Assembly: GCA_000818945.1 (NCBI GenBank)
Contig: KN805394.1
Location: 338,548-402,547 of the forward strand
Direction: 5' to 3'
Length of the DNA stretch: 64,000 nt
From: Schizochytrium sp. CCTCC M209059
Taxonomy: Eukaryota > Sar > Bigyra > Thraustochytrida > Thraustochytriidae
The notes beneath the pieces are model-generated. The model was not told the origin of the DNA. It was given only the letters and a program-made list of their open reading frames with translations, and did not search any database. Both the position numbers and the translations under genes were made by a program. Each line of letters begins with the position of its first letter. Within the stretch, counting starts at the first letter, position 1. Below, one piece after another: positions 47,172 through 57,251 of the stretch.

Positions 47172-50100
47172 CTATGCATTTTGCAATAACTTCCCGGCGG
47201 CAATGTGTGCGTAAAATTGGCGAAATTGCCAGGGCAAAACATGTCCATTGTCTTGCGCCGCGCCCAAGAGATCGCTGGCCTCTTGGACAAGAGCAAGAGC
47301 TCGCTCCGCGGGCAGAGGATCTCGGTTTCCGTAGAGATCTTTGGCGCCGTAAAAGCTCGTGTCAAGGGACCGCCAAAACACATTGACAGCCACACTTGCT
47401 GTCTTGGCCCGTGCATTGTGAGGCCAGAGTGCTGGAATATAGAGAGCCTCCCCGGCTTCAAGATGGACTTCCATGGCCCGGGCACGAGCCTGGCCAAAAA
47501 GACTGTCGGACGGCTGACCATCAATGTCTACTACCGCGCTCACGCTTTGCCGCATGTCGAGGCATCCAACGTCCTCAGGACGAAACAGGACAACGCGCTT
47601 TGACCCATGCAGCTGGTAAAGGACATTTGCCATCACATCAAAGTGAGTCCAGAGCTGCAGACCGGCAGAAGCAACACGAAAAACAGACGAGAAGATTTTC
47701 GTGCGATCACCATCAACAAACTCATCGGGTTGCCCCAGACCAGACGCCTTCGCCAGCTCTGCAAAATCACGCCAAAATTGCGCACGATCTTTGCGCGGGT
47801 TTGGACCGACGGCGCGAAGGTACATGGGCTTGGCATCGTTCTGCGCGACGGCATCTAAAAGCGCTTGCAGTTCAGTTACCTGAAATCGAAAGGACTTATT
47901 CACAAAACTCAAGTGCGCGTCATCAGCGACATGAACGCTCACCTTGGTGTTGCCAGTGTCTGCATGATTTGAGCAGAACTCCTGCAAGGCTTCCAGCTTC
48001 CAAAATGACGATGACCATGATGGGATGCCAGTGAGGACAACAGGTCTGTCTATCGCCATAATCTCCTGCGCCTCCTGGGCGCTCCTGGGGTATGGACGTC
48101 GAATCACTGGCAATGGACCGCGATCATCGCTCGTTGGCACACGCAGAACACGAGAAAGCTCTCCGGGTGCAATCTGAGACGAGGCGCCGCCCCGGAGTTC
48201 GCTAGCGTTCGATTCATCGGTTGGCCCGCAGCGAACGTCTGCGACAATATGATCGACGTGTGGGCTGTACGATTTGACGCGCTCCACATGGTTGCACGTT
48301 GCCGTCCAGCCCTCGGGAAGAAGAGCCTGGATCTCGGCCAGCATGTCCTTGACAAAGGCGTCGCATTCCTTGCGAACAACGTTCTCGTGAACATGAAGCC
48401 AGCCACCCCGAGTCTCGTGCAATGCCTGTACCCCCGTTGGCCAAAATGGCCGAGACGACGGAATAAGTCCAAGATTCACGCGGTCTGCGATGCCGCGAAG
48501 CGACTTCTCCACAGAGACACGACAATCCCCGGCATAGACGGTGCAGCGGTCCTCGACGCCGTTCAACGCAAGGTTTTTGCGCAGCGCTGCGAGTGCGTCG
48601 GCGTTCCACTCACAGGCATGCAAGTGCGCCACGCCCGCCTTGACCAGATAGGGCAACGTAAAGTACCCAATGCCAGCGAACATATCAACAACGACCTCGC
48701 CACGGCATGGAAATTTGGCCACACGCTGCTTTTCGGAAATGTTGCCCGACGAAAACATGCACCGTTCCATGTCAAACCAATACGTGACACCGTTCTGCTT
48801 GACCGTGACCGCGGTGTCGGGATGCTGTCGTGGATAGACCATGGTGGCACGACTTTGCCTTTTCACGCCCGTGTCAATCTTGCGCTGCAACAGAACGCGC
48901 TTGGCACCTGTCAATGAAGCAATCATGGCCCAAAGACAGTCTTGAGCGCGCTCCTCACCGGCGTTGATGATGGGCGCCCAGACTTGGTCGGTGCAGAAGG
49001 CCTCTCGAGGCACAATTGCTACATCCCCCAAGACCTCAACGCGCTTTGGGAGTTCACTTCGCATGACTTCGGCCGAGGGGAGCTCGAGGCTCGGCGAGCG
49101 AGTGACGAGACCCTCAACCCAAACCCGAAGTTGCTCCTTGATACCTGCGCGCCGGCTGTTTCCATTGGCAGCGCGCGCCTTTTTCGACCCAACTTGTTGC
49201 TTTGGAACGGGCGAGCACGGGAGCATCATGCTGGACGAGGTTTCTGCAGGTTCCACACCTACCGAGGCCAAGGCAGCGACTGCAGCCTCGAGCGAGCCCC
49301 GCACGGGAACGCCCATCATGCCACTCGCCAGTTTCCCTACGCGCCGGCTCTTGTCATATAGGCCAGCTTGCTCCAAGGCCGACTTGCACAATTTGCATGC
49401 AGATGCCGCAACACTGACGCCCAATCCGGCAATTGTCGCGTCTGAAGCCTTTGATTTGGCTTGCGATTCTTTGTTCGGCACACTCTTCGATTTGTCAGTC
49501 TTTTGGGGGGACTTTGCAGAGGCTGAAGCGTTCTCAGCCTTGGCCGCGGCGGCGGTGGCTGCGGCAAGGGCGGCGCCGTTCTTTAAAGGGGGTGCAGGAC
49601 AGTGGACAAGGTTGGCGGCACCGAGCTGTCCGTCCTGAATGAGCGCCTCGACGCGCGCAATTGCATTTTGTAGGACAGGAATTGCCATAAGGGCAGCACG
49701 TCCATTGTGCAAGTACGGAACGATCTTGCGTGAGCGGTCGTACAGCTTTGCCTTTTCGAGACAAACTTTGGCGTCCTTTGCCTCGCTGGCCTCAATCGCG
49801 AGTGCGTCGGGCGCAAAGTCGTGCGTGAGCATCCAGCTCGCATCGGCATGCGACGACTTGCCAAAGCAAAAGCCAAAAGAGAAGCAGAGATTACCGCCTC
49901 CCAGCGAAAGCAAGTCGAGCTGCGAGCCCTGCTGCAGCTTAATGAGGCTAAATTTTTGCTGCATCGCTTGCGGAGCCCACGATGCGCCATACGTTTCGGA
50001 GGACCGGACAACGTCCCATCGACCCGTCGACAGCGTCAAAAGTTTCGCCCCATTGTCGCGGTACTCAATGCCAACGCCGCCAACAACGAGCATGCGGTCA

Positions 50101-51743
50101 TCGTCTAGTGCTACAGCCCCGTGCGAAAACCTAGAGGAGCTCGGACTATGCGCGCACACCATCGACCAAGTGCGGGTTGAAATTTCGAGAACCTGGACGT
50201 CGCCAAGCATGTGCTGCGTAGGAACAGCTTCGTCGTCGTCATTCTCGCCCACTCTCGCGTAGCCGCCATATATGACCATTTTGTCCCCTTGGTTCGTCGT
50301 GACGGCCGAGTGACCAAATCGACCTACAACAGAAGCCCCGCCACGGCACTCGAGCAAGGAAACCCTGGCGCTGGCGTCCTGGATCGTGATCATGATTGTA
50401 TCGCTCATCACGCTCTTGGCATCGCGCCCACCAAAAATGATGGCGTGCTCACCAGCAGTAACCATAGTATGACTCCAACGCGGTGTCCATGCGCCCGATG
50501 TCTGGACTGGAACCCAGCGGCGTTGATCATAATGGAAAAGAGCGAGGTCACTAAGCGCCTTAAGAGGAGACTGACGACCGCCAGAAATGCACAACGCGTG
50601 ACTTGCGTCAAGCCAACACGCAGCGTGTTTGATGCGAGCCGAGGGAGGCTCTCCTCCGGCTTGAAGACGTTCGCAAAGAAAGCTGCCACCATCCTCCTCC
50701 GCGTTCCGACGCACCAGAATGAGATCGTTACGCCGTTCATGTGAAGTTCCATCGCATGGACCAAATCCACCAAACACCAAAGCGGCCGAGCCGTCCGGGA
50801 GCGGCACGGACGCATGTCCCCATCTCTGCAAGAGATCGGCGCCGGCCCCAACTTCCTTCCACTCGAGAGCACGGGAAAGAGAGGCCTGTTTTTGGCGCCT
50901 ACGCTCCTTTTGACGTTCCTGCTGCGGGTTCAAGCTCTGCCTCGACGTTCGCAAGCAGTTCGCATCCGAGCGAGGGTACTCGGGAACGGGCAAGGAGTCG
51001 GCGACGCGAAGAAAAGCAGCGACATTGGCGTGGAAGGCGGCACGACGTTCGCAATTAATGCGAAACTTCTCGGCGGCCACATCGCACATGACGCCGAGCG
51101 CGTCTTCTGATAAAATTTGGCGGCCGTCCACCAAAACAGGGACTTCGAGGACATTTGAGAGCGTCCGAATGCCAAGCATGATCTTCTTTTGTCCTAACGA
51201 AAGCCCAGATTCACGCAGGCCGCTGTCCATTGCGACACGAAGCAAAGCCTGCGCACTGCGCTCGTCCCGACATTGGACATGCAGAACAAAGGGTTCGTGT
51301 TTAAGGACGGCTCTGCCGCCTTGTTGCGAAGGGACGCTCGCAAGCATATCGAGAATTTCCTGACGTGAGAGTGCGCGGTCATGATTCACACCAAGCCAGC
51401 GTCCCTGGCCCTTGCGGGGGGCCTGCGGTGCTTGTAAATCTGACTCTTTCTCGGATTCGAGAGGATCTTGGCTAGCGCTGCTGGTGCTACTGCTGTCTCC
51501 TTCGTAGAATACACTTACCCGACCGGAGCAGGAACTTGTCGTGACATAGTCGCGACTTGCGTTGATGTCTCGCACAAGCTCGACAATCGCGGCATCCAGC
51601 GATCCCTTTGGAGACTTGTCTGCGTACGCGTCGGTGCCCACGTCCGCTAGCTCGGCGAGGATGCTGCGCTTGTAGGCGTCAAACTGTTGCTTCTGATGTT
51701 GCAAGCTCGCGTACGCGGTCTCGAGCGCCAGTTCGTGAGCCAT
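47172..51743 (-). CDS. Wybutosine-synthesis fusion: TYW3-kelch-TYW2-JmjC
   Basis: 1523 residues from ATG 51743 (the open frame upstream has no ATG). Domain order: TYW3 methyltransferase at about 1-265 (FDAYKRSILAEL, KSPKGSLDAAIVEL, YVTTSSCSGRVSVF); kelch propeller at about 306-620 (RWGHASVPLPDGSAALVFGG and further blades); two related 45-residue modules (about 658-705 and 778-825); TYW2 aminocarboxypropyl transferase at about 880-1190 (SAM site VVVDMFAGIGYFTLPYL); JmjC cupin at about 1200-1523 with H-x-D in LWTHFDVMANVLYQLHG. These make the hypermodified base wybutosine at position 37 of tRNA-Phe. Plants fuse TYW3, kelch and TYW2; fungal TYW4 has kelch plus JmjC after a methyltransferase; animal TYW5 is a JmjC hydroxylase. 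Here the JmjC is added to a plant-like order and no TYW4 methyltransferase domain is seen. Confidence 0.88.
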   Translation of the reverse strand: MAHELALETAYASLQHQKQQFDAYKRSILAELADVGTDAYADKSPKGSLDAAIVELVRDINASRDYVTTSSCSGRVSVFYEGDSSSTSSASQDPLESEKESDLQAPQAPRKGQGRWLGVNHDRALSRQEILDMLASVPSQQGGRAVLKHEPFVLHVQCRDERSAQALLRVAMDSGLRESGLSLGQKKIMLGIRTLSNVLEVPVLVDGRQILSEDALGVMCDVAAEKFRINCERRAAFHANVAAFLRVADSLPVPEYPRSDANCLRTSRQSLNPQQERQKERRRQKQASLSRALEWKEVGAGADLLQRWGHASVPLPDGSAALVFGGFGPCDGTSHERRNDLILVRRNAEEDGGSFLCERLQAGGEPPSARIKHAACWLDASHALCISGGRQSPLKALSDLALFHYDQRRWVPVQTSGAWTPRWSHTMVTAGEHAIIFGGRDAKSVMSDTIMITIQDASARVSLLECRGGASVVGRFGHSAVTTNQGDKMVIYGGYARVGENDDDEAVPTQHMLGDVQVLEISTRTWSMVCAHSPSSSRFSHGAVALDDDRMLVVGGVGIEYRDNGAKLLTLSTGRWDVVRSSETYGASWAPQAMQQKFSLIKLQQGSQLDLLSLGGGNLCFSFGFCFGKSSHADASWMLTHDFAPDALAIEASEAKDAKVCLEKAKLYDRSRKIVPYLHNGRAALMAIPVLQNAIARVEALIQDGQLGAANLVHCPAPPLKNGAALAAATAAAAKAENASASAKSPQKTDKSKSVPNKESQAKSKASDATIAGLGVSVAASACKLCKSALEQAGLYDKSRRVGKLASGMMGVPVRGSLEAAVAALASVGVEPAETSSSMMLPCSPVPKQQVGSKKARAANGNSRRAGIKEQLRVWVEGLVTRSPSLELPSAEVMRSELPKRVEVLGDVAIVPREAFCTDQVWAPIINAGEERAQDCLWAMIASLTGAKRVLLQRKIDTGVKRQSRATMVYPRQHPDTAVTVKQNGVTYWFDMERCMFSSGNISEKQRVAKFPCRGEVVVDMFAGIGYFTLPYLVKAGVAHLHACEWNADALAALRKNLALNGVEDRCTVYAGDCRVSVEKSLRGIADRVNLGLIPSSRPFWPTGVQALHETRGGWLHVHENVVRKECDAFVKDMLAEIQALLPEGWTATCNHVERVKSYSPHVDHIVADVRCGPTDESNASELRGGASSQIAPGELSRVLRVPTSDDRGPLPVIRRPYPRSAQEAQEIMAIDRPVVLTGIPSWSSSFWKLEALQEFCSNHADTGNTKVSVHVADDAHLSFVNKSFRFQVTELQALLDAVAQNDAKPMYLRAVGPNPRKDRAQFWRDFAELAKASGLGQPDEFVDGDRTKIFSSVFRVASAGLQLWTHFDVMANVLYQLHGSKRVVLFRPEDVGCLDMRQSVSAVVDIDGQPSDSLFGQARARAMEVHLEAGEALYIPALWPHNARAKTASVAVNVFWRSLDTSFYGAKDLYGNRDPLPAERALALVQEASDLLGAAQDNGHVLPWQFRQFYAHIAAGKLLQNA

Positions 51744-52342
51744 CTCTGCGAGAGAAAATGACGCTTTGTCGACCGTGCAAGAGCCTTTTTCGGATCCGAG
51801 CAATGTCTGTCCTCGTTCCCTCGCGCGTTCTCCCCGCGCTGCCTTTGCTCAAGGCGCGCCTGTGCCGCGAGTTCTGACAGCAAAGGTCCTTCCCTTCCTT
51901 GCTATTTTCTACCTCAACCTGGCATCCCCACGAATGGCCATGCGCATAGTCCCTTGGAGCCCCCCCCGTTTGCCTTCGCTAGGGGTGGCCTTTTGGTGCC
52001 ATGGGGTGTAGACTACGAGAATATCCCCAATTCTTTTTTCTGATTTGGTGCAAGTGCAGAATTGGAAAAGTCGCTCTTGTCGATACCTCGCAAAGTGAAG
52101 AATTCGGTCCTCAAGTGCAGAATAGTTGGTGCGCAGAACGGGTGGCGGGAGTCTTGCTTGGCGTGCCGGAGCTGGAGACGAGACGACAGGACTCGAGTTG
52201 AGGCGAGACGAGACGAGACAAAACAACTTTCGGGCGCACGCGGTGCGCGGTGACTTCCTTGCGCGAAGAGCTTGCGCGGAAAGGGCGTCAGAAGCGTCGC
52301 GACGGATTAGACGAGGTGTTTGCGGCAAGGCAGCGGGCGAGA
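51744..52342. other. Divergent promoter interval, TYW fusion / PUM3
   Basis: About 600 bases between divergent ATGs. Both frames read open part-way into it but contain no ATG. No strong microsatellite, unlike most 5' regions in this window; a CGAGACGAGACGAGAC-type short repeat lies at 52203-52220. Confidence 0.5.
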
Positions 52343-54298
52343 ATGGCCGTGAAGGGCTCCAAGAAGCGGCCCACGAGCAAGGGCGACGACAAGGCCAAGG
52401 GCAAGAACAAGAAGGCCAAGACGGAGCCCGAGGCCGAGGAGGGCCAGCAAAAGCTAGACAAGCATAGCAAGGATGGCGTTTGGATTCAGAACCGCGGTGC
52501 CGAGGACCTGAGCGAGACCGTCAAAGAGCTCAACAAACGCACCGCTTCCGCGCTCCGAGACGATGAGGACGAGGAGCGCGGGTCCGAGGTGAAGGAGATT
52601 TATGCTTCGCTCAAGGGCCGCATGCTCAAGTTTGCCATGAAGCACGACGCCTGCCGAAGTGTCCAGGTTTGCTTCCGCTTTGGTAACGAGGAGATGCGCG
52701 AGTCCATCCTCGAGGAGCTCAAGGGCAAGATGGTCTCGCTCTCCAAGGACAAGTACTCGTGCTTTTTAGTGATTGCACTTCTTCGATATGGTAGCGACGC
52801 GCAACGCGTCAAGATGCTTAACGAGCTCCGCGGCCACATGTCGCGACTGGCGACGCACAACTGCGGATCCCGCGTGCTTGACTTTGCTTTTACGCATTGT
52901 AATGTGGACGCGGCCAAGACGAAGCGTGGCCGCGCCGCGAAACGGGTCAAGAAGTCCGCCAAGTCCTCCGATAAGGGCGCGGGTGACGCCGGGCCCGTCT
53001 TGGTGTCCGTACCGGCGGTGCTGAGCAAGCTGCGACTTGAATTTTGCGGCCCCGAGTTCGCCATTTTCGGCCAAGAGAACGCAGACGCGGCACCGACAGA
53101 GGCCAAAATGTACGCAAACTTGAACATGAAGCGTCGGCGTGCAGCCCTGGCGAGCATGCATCGCATCGTGACGAAGCAGGCAGAAAAGGGTATCTTGCGT
53201 CTCAGCTTTGCCCACTCGATTGCGCGCGCCCTTGTTGAGAGGTGCGAGCTCAATATCACAGAGCTGAAAACCAGCGACGACGATGGCAGCGCGGGCAAGG
53301 CGGAAACGAAGACCGCAAAGAAGGGCGGCGACGACAAAGGCGATGCTGACAAAGCAGAGGCGGATACGGGCAGCGCGGAAGAGACCGCGATCCTTACGGA
53401 GCTGGTCCCGCTCGTGGCGGAGGCCTCACTGGCGATGATTTCGACGGCGGATGGCGCATACGCTGTGGCACGCTGCATCGCCCACGCCAGCGCCAAGGAG
53501 CGGAAAAAGTACGTTCGCGTGTTCAAGGGCCATGCTGCAAACCTGTGTTTTCACGAATTTGGCTTTCTTGCTCTGGCTTCGCTCATCAACGTGCTTGATG
53601 ACACCGTGCTTCTGAAAAAGAGCATTCTTCCTGAGATTCTTGAGGAGAATGTCCTTGAGAGGCTAGTGGCCTCGGTGCAGGTGCCCGACGCGACAACTTC
53701 GGCACGGCTGGTGTACGTAACGACGTTGACATCCAAGGTCAATCGATACTTTCGTCGCGTTGACTTTGAGGCGATTCAACCTGCGCCAGGCACCTCGAAA
53801 AAGGATCCGGAGGCCCGTGTTTCCGAACTCCGCGACGCTACGGCATTCCCTCTGGCAAAGGCGCTTGAAGGATCGGTGGAGGCCAGTCTCCCACATCCGC
53901 ATGGCGCAGAGCTTCTCGTCGAGGTCATGGCTGCCTCTTGGGCGTCCTCACTCATGGATGAACTGCTCGAGGTAGTCAAGGCTGCGCCTCAAATTGTAGA
54001 GAAGCCTATGGAGCAGCGCACGCTGAAGCGCCTGATTGTGGCCGAAGGGGCACGCGAGGCCAATGATCGCGCAGGTTTTGCACAGCGCCTTTGGGATTTG
54101 CTTCAGCCCCGCGTCGACTCGCTGATCGGCGTCAACGCGGCGTGCTTTCTCCTTGTCGCACTCGTCGAGCACCCGGACACGGCAGATGCAGTCAAGGCAG
54201 AGCTCAAGTCGAACAAAGCGTGCGCCTCTGCTCTCAAGGCAACTTCCGGCAAAGATGCCACTCCAGGGCTCAAGGTTCTCGCAAAGCTCGTGCAATGA
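52343..54298 (+). CDS. PUM3: Pumilio-family nucleolar protein PUM3/Puf6
   Basis: 651 residues from ATG 52343 (GAGAATGG); the frame upstream starts only with GTG. The first 70 residues are Lys-rich (nucleolar-type signal). Divergent Pumilio repeats follow: LKGRMLKFAMKHDACRSVQV, LKGKMVSLSKDKYSCFLVIA, LRGHMSRLATHNCGSRVLDF, and ADGAYAVARCIAHASAKERK after a 50-residue charged insert. The C-terminal half matches the CPL-type region of Puf6/PUM3 (FHEFGFLALASLINVLDDTV, LPHPHGAELLVEVM). Family members bind RNA and DNA without sequence specificity and act in 60S ribosome assembly. Length is like human PUM3 (about 648). Confidence 0.87.
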   Translation: MAVKGSKKRPTSKGDDKAKGKNKKAKTEPEAEEGQQKLDKHSKDGVWIQNRGAEDLSETVKELNKRTASALRDDEDEERGSEVKEIYASLKGRMLKFAMKHDACRSVQVCFRFGNEEMRESILEELKGKMVSLSKDKYSCFLVIALLRYGSDAQRVKMLNELRGHMSRLATHNCGSRVLDFAFTHCNVDAAKTKRGRAAKRVKKSAKSSDKGAGDAGPVLVSVPAVLSKLRLEFCGPEFAIFGQENADAAPTEAKMYANLNMKRRRAALASMHRIVTKQAEKGILRLSFAHSIARALVERCELNITELKTSDDDGSAGKAETKTAKKGGDDKGDADKAEADTGSAEETAILTELVPLVAEASLAMISTADGAYAVARCIAHASAKERKKYVRVFKGHAANLCFHEFGFLALASLINVLDDTVLLKKSILPEILEENVLERLVASVQVPDATTSARLVYVTTLTSKVNRYFRRVDFEAIQPAPGTSKKDPEARVSELRDATAFPLAKALEGSVEASLPHPHGAELLVEVMAASWASSLMDELLEVVKAAPQIVEKPMEQRTLKRLIVAEGAREANDRAGFAQRLWDLLQPRVDSLIGVNAACFLLVALVEHPDTADAVKAELKSNKACASALKATSGKDATPGLKVLAKLVQ

Positions 54299-54676
54299 TG
54301 TCTGTCTATGATTTCTGGCTTTCCACTGCGCATGCAGGTCTATTGTTGATCTCTTTCCCCCCTTTACTTTTCTTTTCTTTTCGTTTCTTTTCGAGAGTTC
54401 TACGTTAGCTCCACATGCGCCGAAACGTTGTGTGCGTATGCAGAAAGACACGTTTCTGATCCCGTGATTTCACATTTCACAGAGTAGACACACAAGAACA
54501 GCCTGGTAAAAGTAAAATTTCATCTTTTTTCTCCAACTTTTCTCTTCTCTTCACTTGTCTTGTCTTGTCTTCTGGATCTACTTACAGGTCTCTTCTCAGT
54601 TCCATCTGCCGAAAGATGGCATCCATCCGTCAGATCGCATTCTCTTTTCCTTCTCGATTCACTTGCCTGCCAGAAA
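54299..54676. other. Convergent interval, PUM3 / GatA
   Basis: A 378-base gap between two stops, rich in TTTTC and TCTTG-type pyrimidine runs; no gene. Confidence 0.6.
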
Positions 54677-56128
54677 TCATGCAGCGTTCAAAAGACGTGC
54701 CGTGCTCAGCAATTTGGCATCTTGACGAGGACCAGCGATGAGCTGATAGCTCCCGACGTCTTCTTGTGAAGTCGAAGTCCTGGCAAAGGGCAAGGCCATA
54801 CTTGGCAGACCCGCGAGCGAGCTTGGGACCGTCATGACGTCGGTAAGGTATGATTGCACGAGGTCTTGCTGCGCAGCTTCTTCCGGTGTTGGCGCGGGTC
54901 CAGGGGCCACAGGCGTAATGAGGAAATCGACATCGTGAAAAACTGCAGAAAAGTCCTCGCGCAAGGCGTCGCGGACAGCATTCGCGCGCAAATAGAGCGT
55001 ATCAAATGCCTCAGCACTAAGGACGTGCGCGCCCATAAGAATACGTCGCTGAACCTCTGCGCCAAATCCTTCCGTGCGAGACGCCGTGTACTCCTGGTGC
55101 AAGGTCTCAAAATCGTCGCTCCAGGCAGCTCGATGGCCGTATTGAACGCCATCGTAACGCGCGAGATTTGACGACGCCTCGGCGCATGCAAGCACATAAT
55201 AAGCAGGAAGTGCGTCTCTGACGGAGGGAACGCTCACAGGGACGATGGAGGTCTCGGGTCCGAGACATTTTTTGACATGTTCAACCTGGGCATGCCAGGC
55301 GGCACGCGCGTCTTCGCTCAGTTCCGCCACATTATACTCGACAGGAACGCCAACACGAAGAGGAATGGGGGCTGTGCTGCTCTGCGTCTCGTTCGGCAAC
55401 GGCCATGGTTCCAAGGGAGAGGTCATGCACGTTGAATCGTTGCTGTCGGGACCCGCACAGACGCTAAAGGCTTCGGCAATGATGCCCACATCGCCGGAAA
55501 GGAGACCAATGGTGTCGAGACTGCTGGCGTATGAGATGAGACCATGTCGTGAGATGCGGCCATAGGAGGGCTTGAAGCCCATGACGCCACAAAAAGCCGC
55601 TGGCAAACGCACGCTGCCACCGGTGTCGGACCCGAGCGCGAAGTGGCATGCCTCAGTGGCTACCGCAATAGCACTTCCACTCGAGCTGCCTCCTGCTACG
55701 CGATGATCTCCGGGACGATAACTCGGGCCGTAATAGGAGTTCAGTCCGAAGGATCCCATGCCAAATTCGTCCTGATTGGTGCGGCCCATCGGAATGGCGC
55801 CGGCGGCCTGAAGTCGAGATACGCAGGTTGCATCGTAGGGCGCGACAAAGTTTGAAAGCATGCGCGAGGCCGCTGAGGACCGCGTCTGTGCCTGGCAGAT
55901 GTTGTCCTTGACAGCGAAGAGCAGCCCGTCCACGGGGCTGCGCGCCTCGCCGCGCTCCCAGCGGGCTTGGGCCGCTTCCACGTCTGCCATTACCGATTTT
56001 TCATCCCTCAGCTCTGTGAAAGCATTGAGCTCTGTCTTCGCTACGGTCGCCTTGGCCAAACATTTCCTTGCGCGCTCTACGGCGCGCACGCCTCGCGCTT
56101 TGGCCGCAGCGTTTGCTGCCGGGGTCAT
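54677..56128 (-). CDS. gatA: Glutamyl-tRNA(Gln) amidotransferase subunit A
   Basis: 483 residues from ATG 56128; no ATG lies further upstream in the open frame. The amidase-signature triad is complete: Lys74 in GLLFAVKDN, Ser148/149 in the VAGGSSSGSA loop, and nucleophile Ser172 in GSDTGGSVRLP. MGRTNQDEFGMGSFGLNSYY and FKPSYGRISRHGLISYASSL are typical of GatA/QRSL1 rather than of fatty-acid amidases. GatA works with GatB and GatC to convert Glu-tRNA(Gln) to Gln-tRNA(Gln) in organelles, releasing ammonia from glutamine. The N-terminus is short and basic with few acidic residues up to residue 32, which could serve as a mitochondrial signal. It is convergent with PUM3. Confidence 0.9.
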   Translation of the reverse strand: MTPAANAAAKARGVRAVERARKCLAKATVAKTELNAFTELRDEKSVMADVEAAQARWERGEARSPVDGLLFAVKDNICQAQTRSSAASRMLSNFVAPYDATCVSRLQAAGAIPMGRTNQDEFGMGSFGLNSYYGPSYRPGDHRVAGGSSSGSAIAVATEACHFALGSDTGGSVRLPAAFCGVMGFKPSYGRISRHGLISYASSLDTIGLLSGDVGIIAEAFSVCAGPDSNDSTCMTSPLEPWPLPNETQSSTAPIPLRVGVPVEYNVAELSEDARAAWHAQVEHVKKCLGPETSIVPVSVPSVRDALPAYYVLACAEASSNLARYDGVQYGHRAAWSDDFETLHQEYTASRTEGFGAEVQRRILMGAHVLSAEAFDTLYLRANAVRDALREDFSAVFHDVDFLITPVAPGPAPTPEEAAQQDLVQSYLTDVMTVPSSLAGLPSMALPFARTSTSQEDVGSYQLIAGPRQDAKLLSTARLLNAA

Positions 56129-57251
56129 GAGCGCCAGAAAGAGCGATCTGGTAATTCCACGCCCGCGAGACCTCGAGGCCTGCAAACCTCGATATCTACT
56201 CCAGCACCCTCTCTCTCGCGCGCGCGCCCCTCGCTCACTTTTTCGCGCCCTGGCCTAGCCAGCCCTCCCCCCGCCCTCCGGCTGCGCGAGCGCACGAGAG
56301 GCCTTTCTTGCCTTCACGTTGGTCGTCGCTTGCGCGAGGACCAGCTGCGCCCGATGGGTTCCCCACGTTACCGTTCTCGGTTGGTTCTCTAGCTATTCTT
56401 CAGATGTGCCGTGCTCGTTCTGCATAGGTTCTGACTGTAGTAGAAGACTCTGGAAGGCCGAGCTCTGCGCCCCCACCTTAAGCGCGCCGCAATTGGCAAG
56501 GTTTTTACGTGGGTAAAGTCAACATTTTAAGGCGTCCGCCTGGGGTGGCGCGTGTGCACACCCGCGCGGCGTCCTGGAAGTCGCGCGCGCGGAGTTTGGT
56601 GCACTGTATGGGCGGGTAAACTGGATTTGCGGTCGCGAGAGCTCGACTTGGCGCCGTGGGAGCGCAAGTGGGCGCAGCGGGAGGGGGTCGCGGGCGACCA
56701 TCCCCCGCGCGCGCGAAAGGGGGAAAGAAGGGGGGGGGGGGGTTGCGCGCGCCGGGCAACACGGGAATGGGCGGAAAAGTCCACTTGCGCGGGGGAAAAG
56801 CCCACTTGCGCGGCCGGCGCGCGCGCGCGTCTGCCCGGTGTGTGCGTGTGCAAGCAAGCAAGTGCAAGTGCGAGTGAGAGACGGATGGACAAAGCGAGAA
56901 AGGGGAGAAAGGGGGCGAGAAGCCAAAGCAAGAACGGTCGATCGATGCCCGGCTGATCGACGAGCGCCTGCCCGGAGTCCAGAACCTGATCGAGCGAGCG
57001 GGCGAGCGAGCGAGCAAGTACGTGTGAGCGGCGAGAGCGAGGGAGCGAGCGAGTGGGAGGGCGGGCACGCGCTGCGGTGCGCTGTGCCGTGCTGCGGAGC
57101 AGAGATCTCGGCGAGCGCGGGAGAGCACCCAAGTCCCTGCCTGCCAGCCTGCGAGGGGAGAAGAAGGAGAAGAAGGAGGAGGTCTGACGCAACACGCGCT
57201 TGAGCAGGAACGCACGTAACGCGGGCGAGCGGTCGAGAAAAAGAAAGCAGC
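56129..57251. other. 1.1 kb divergent promoter, GatA / beta-helix-TPR
   Basis: GC-rich interval between divergent ATGs. A 13-base G run is at 56730-56742, with GCGAGC-type short repeats at 56990-57060. Minus-strand frames here are Pro/Arg/Ser-rich products of low-complexity DNA and are not called. Confidence 0.55.
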
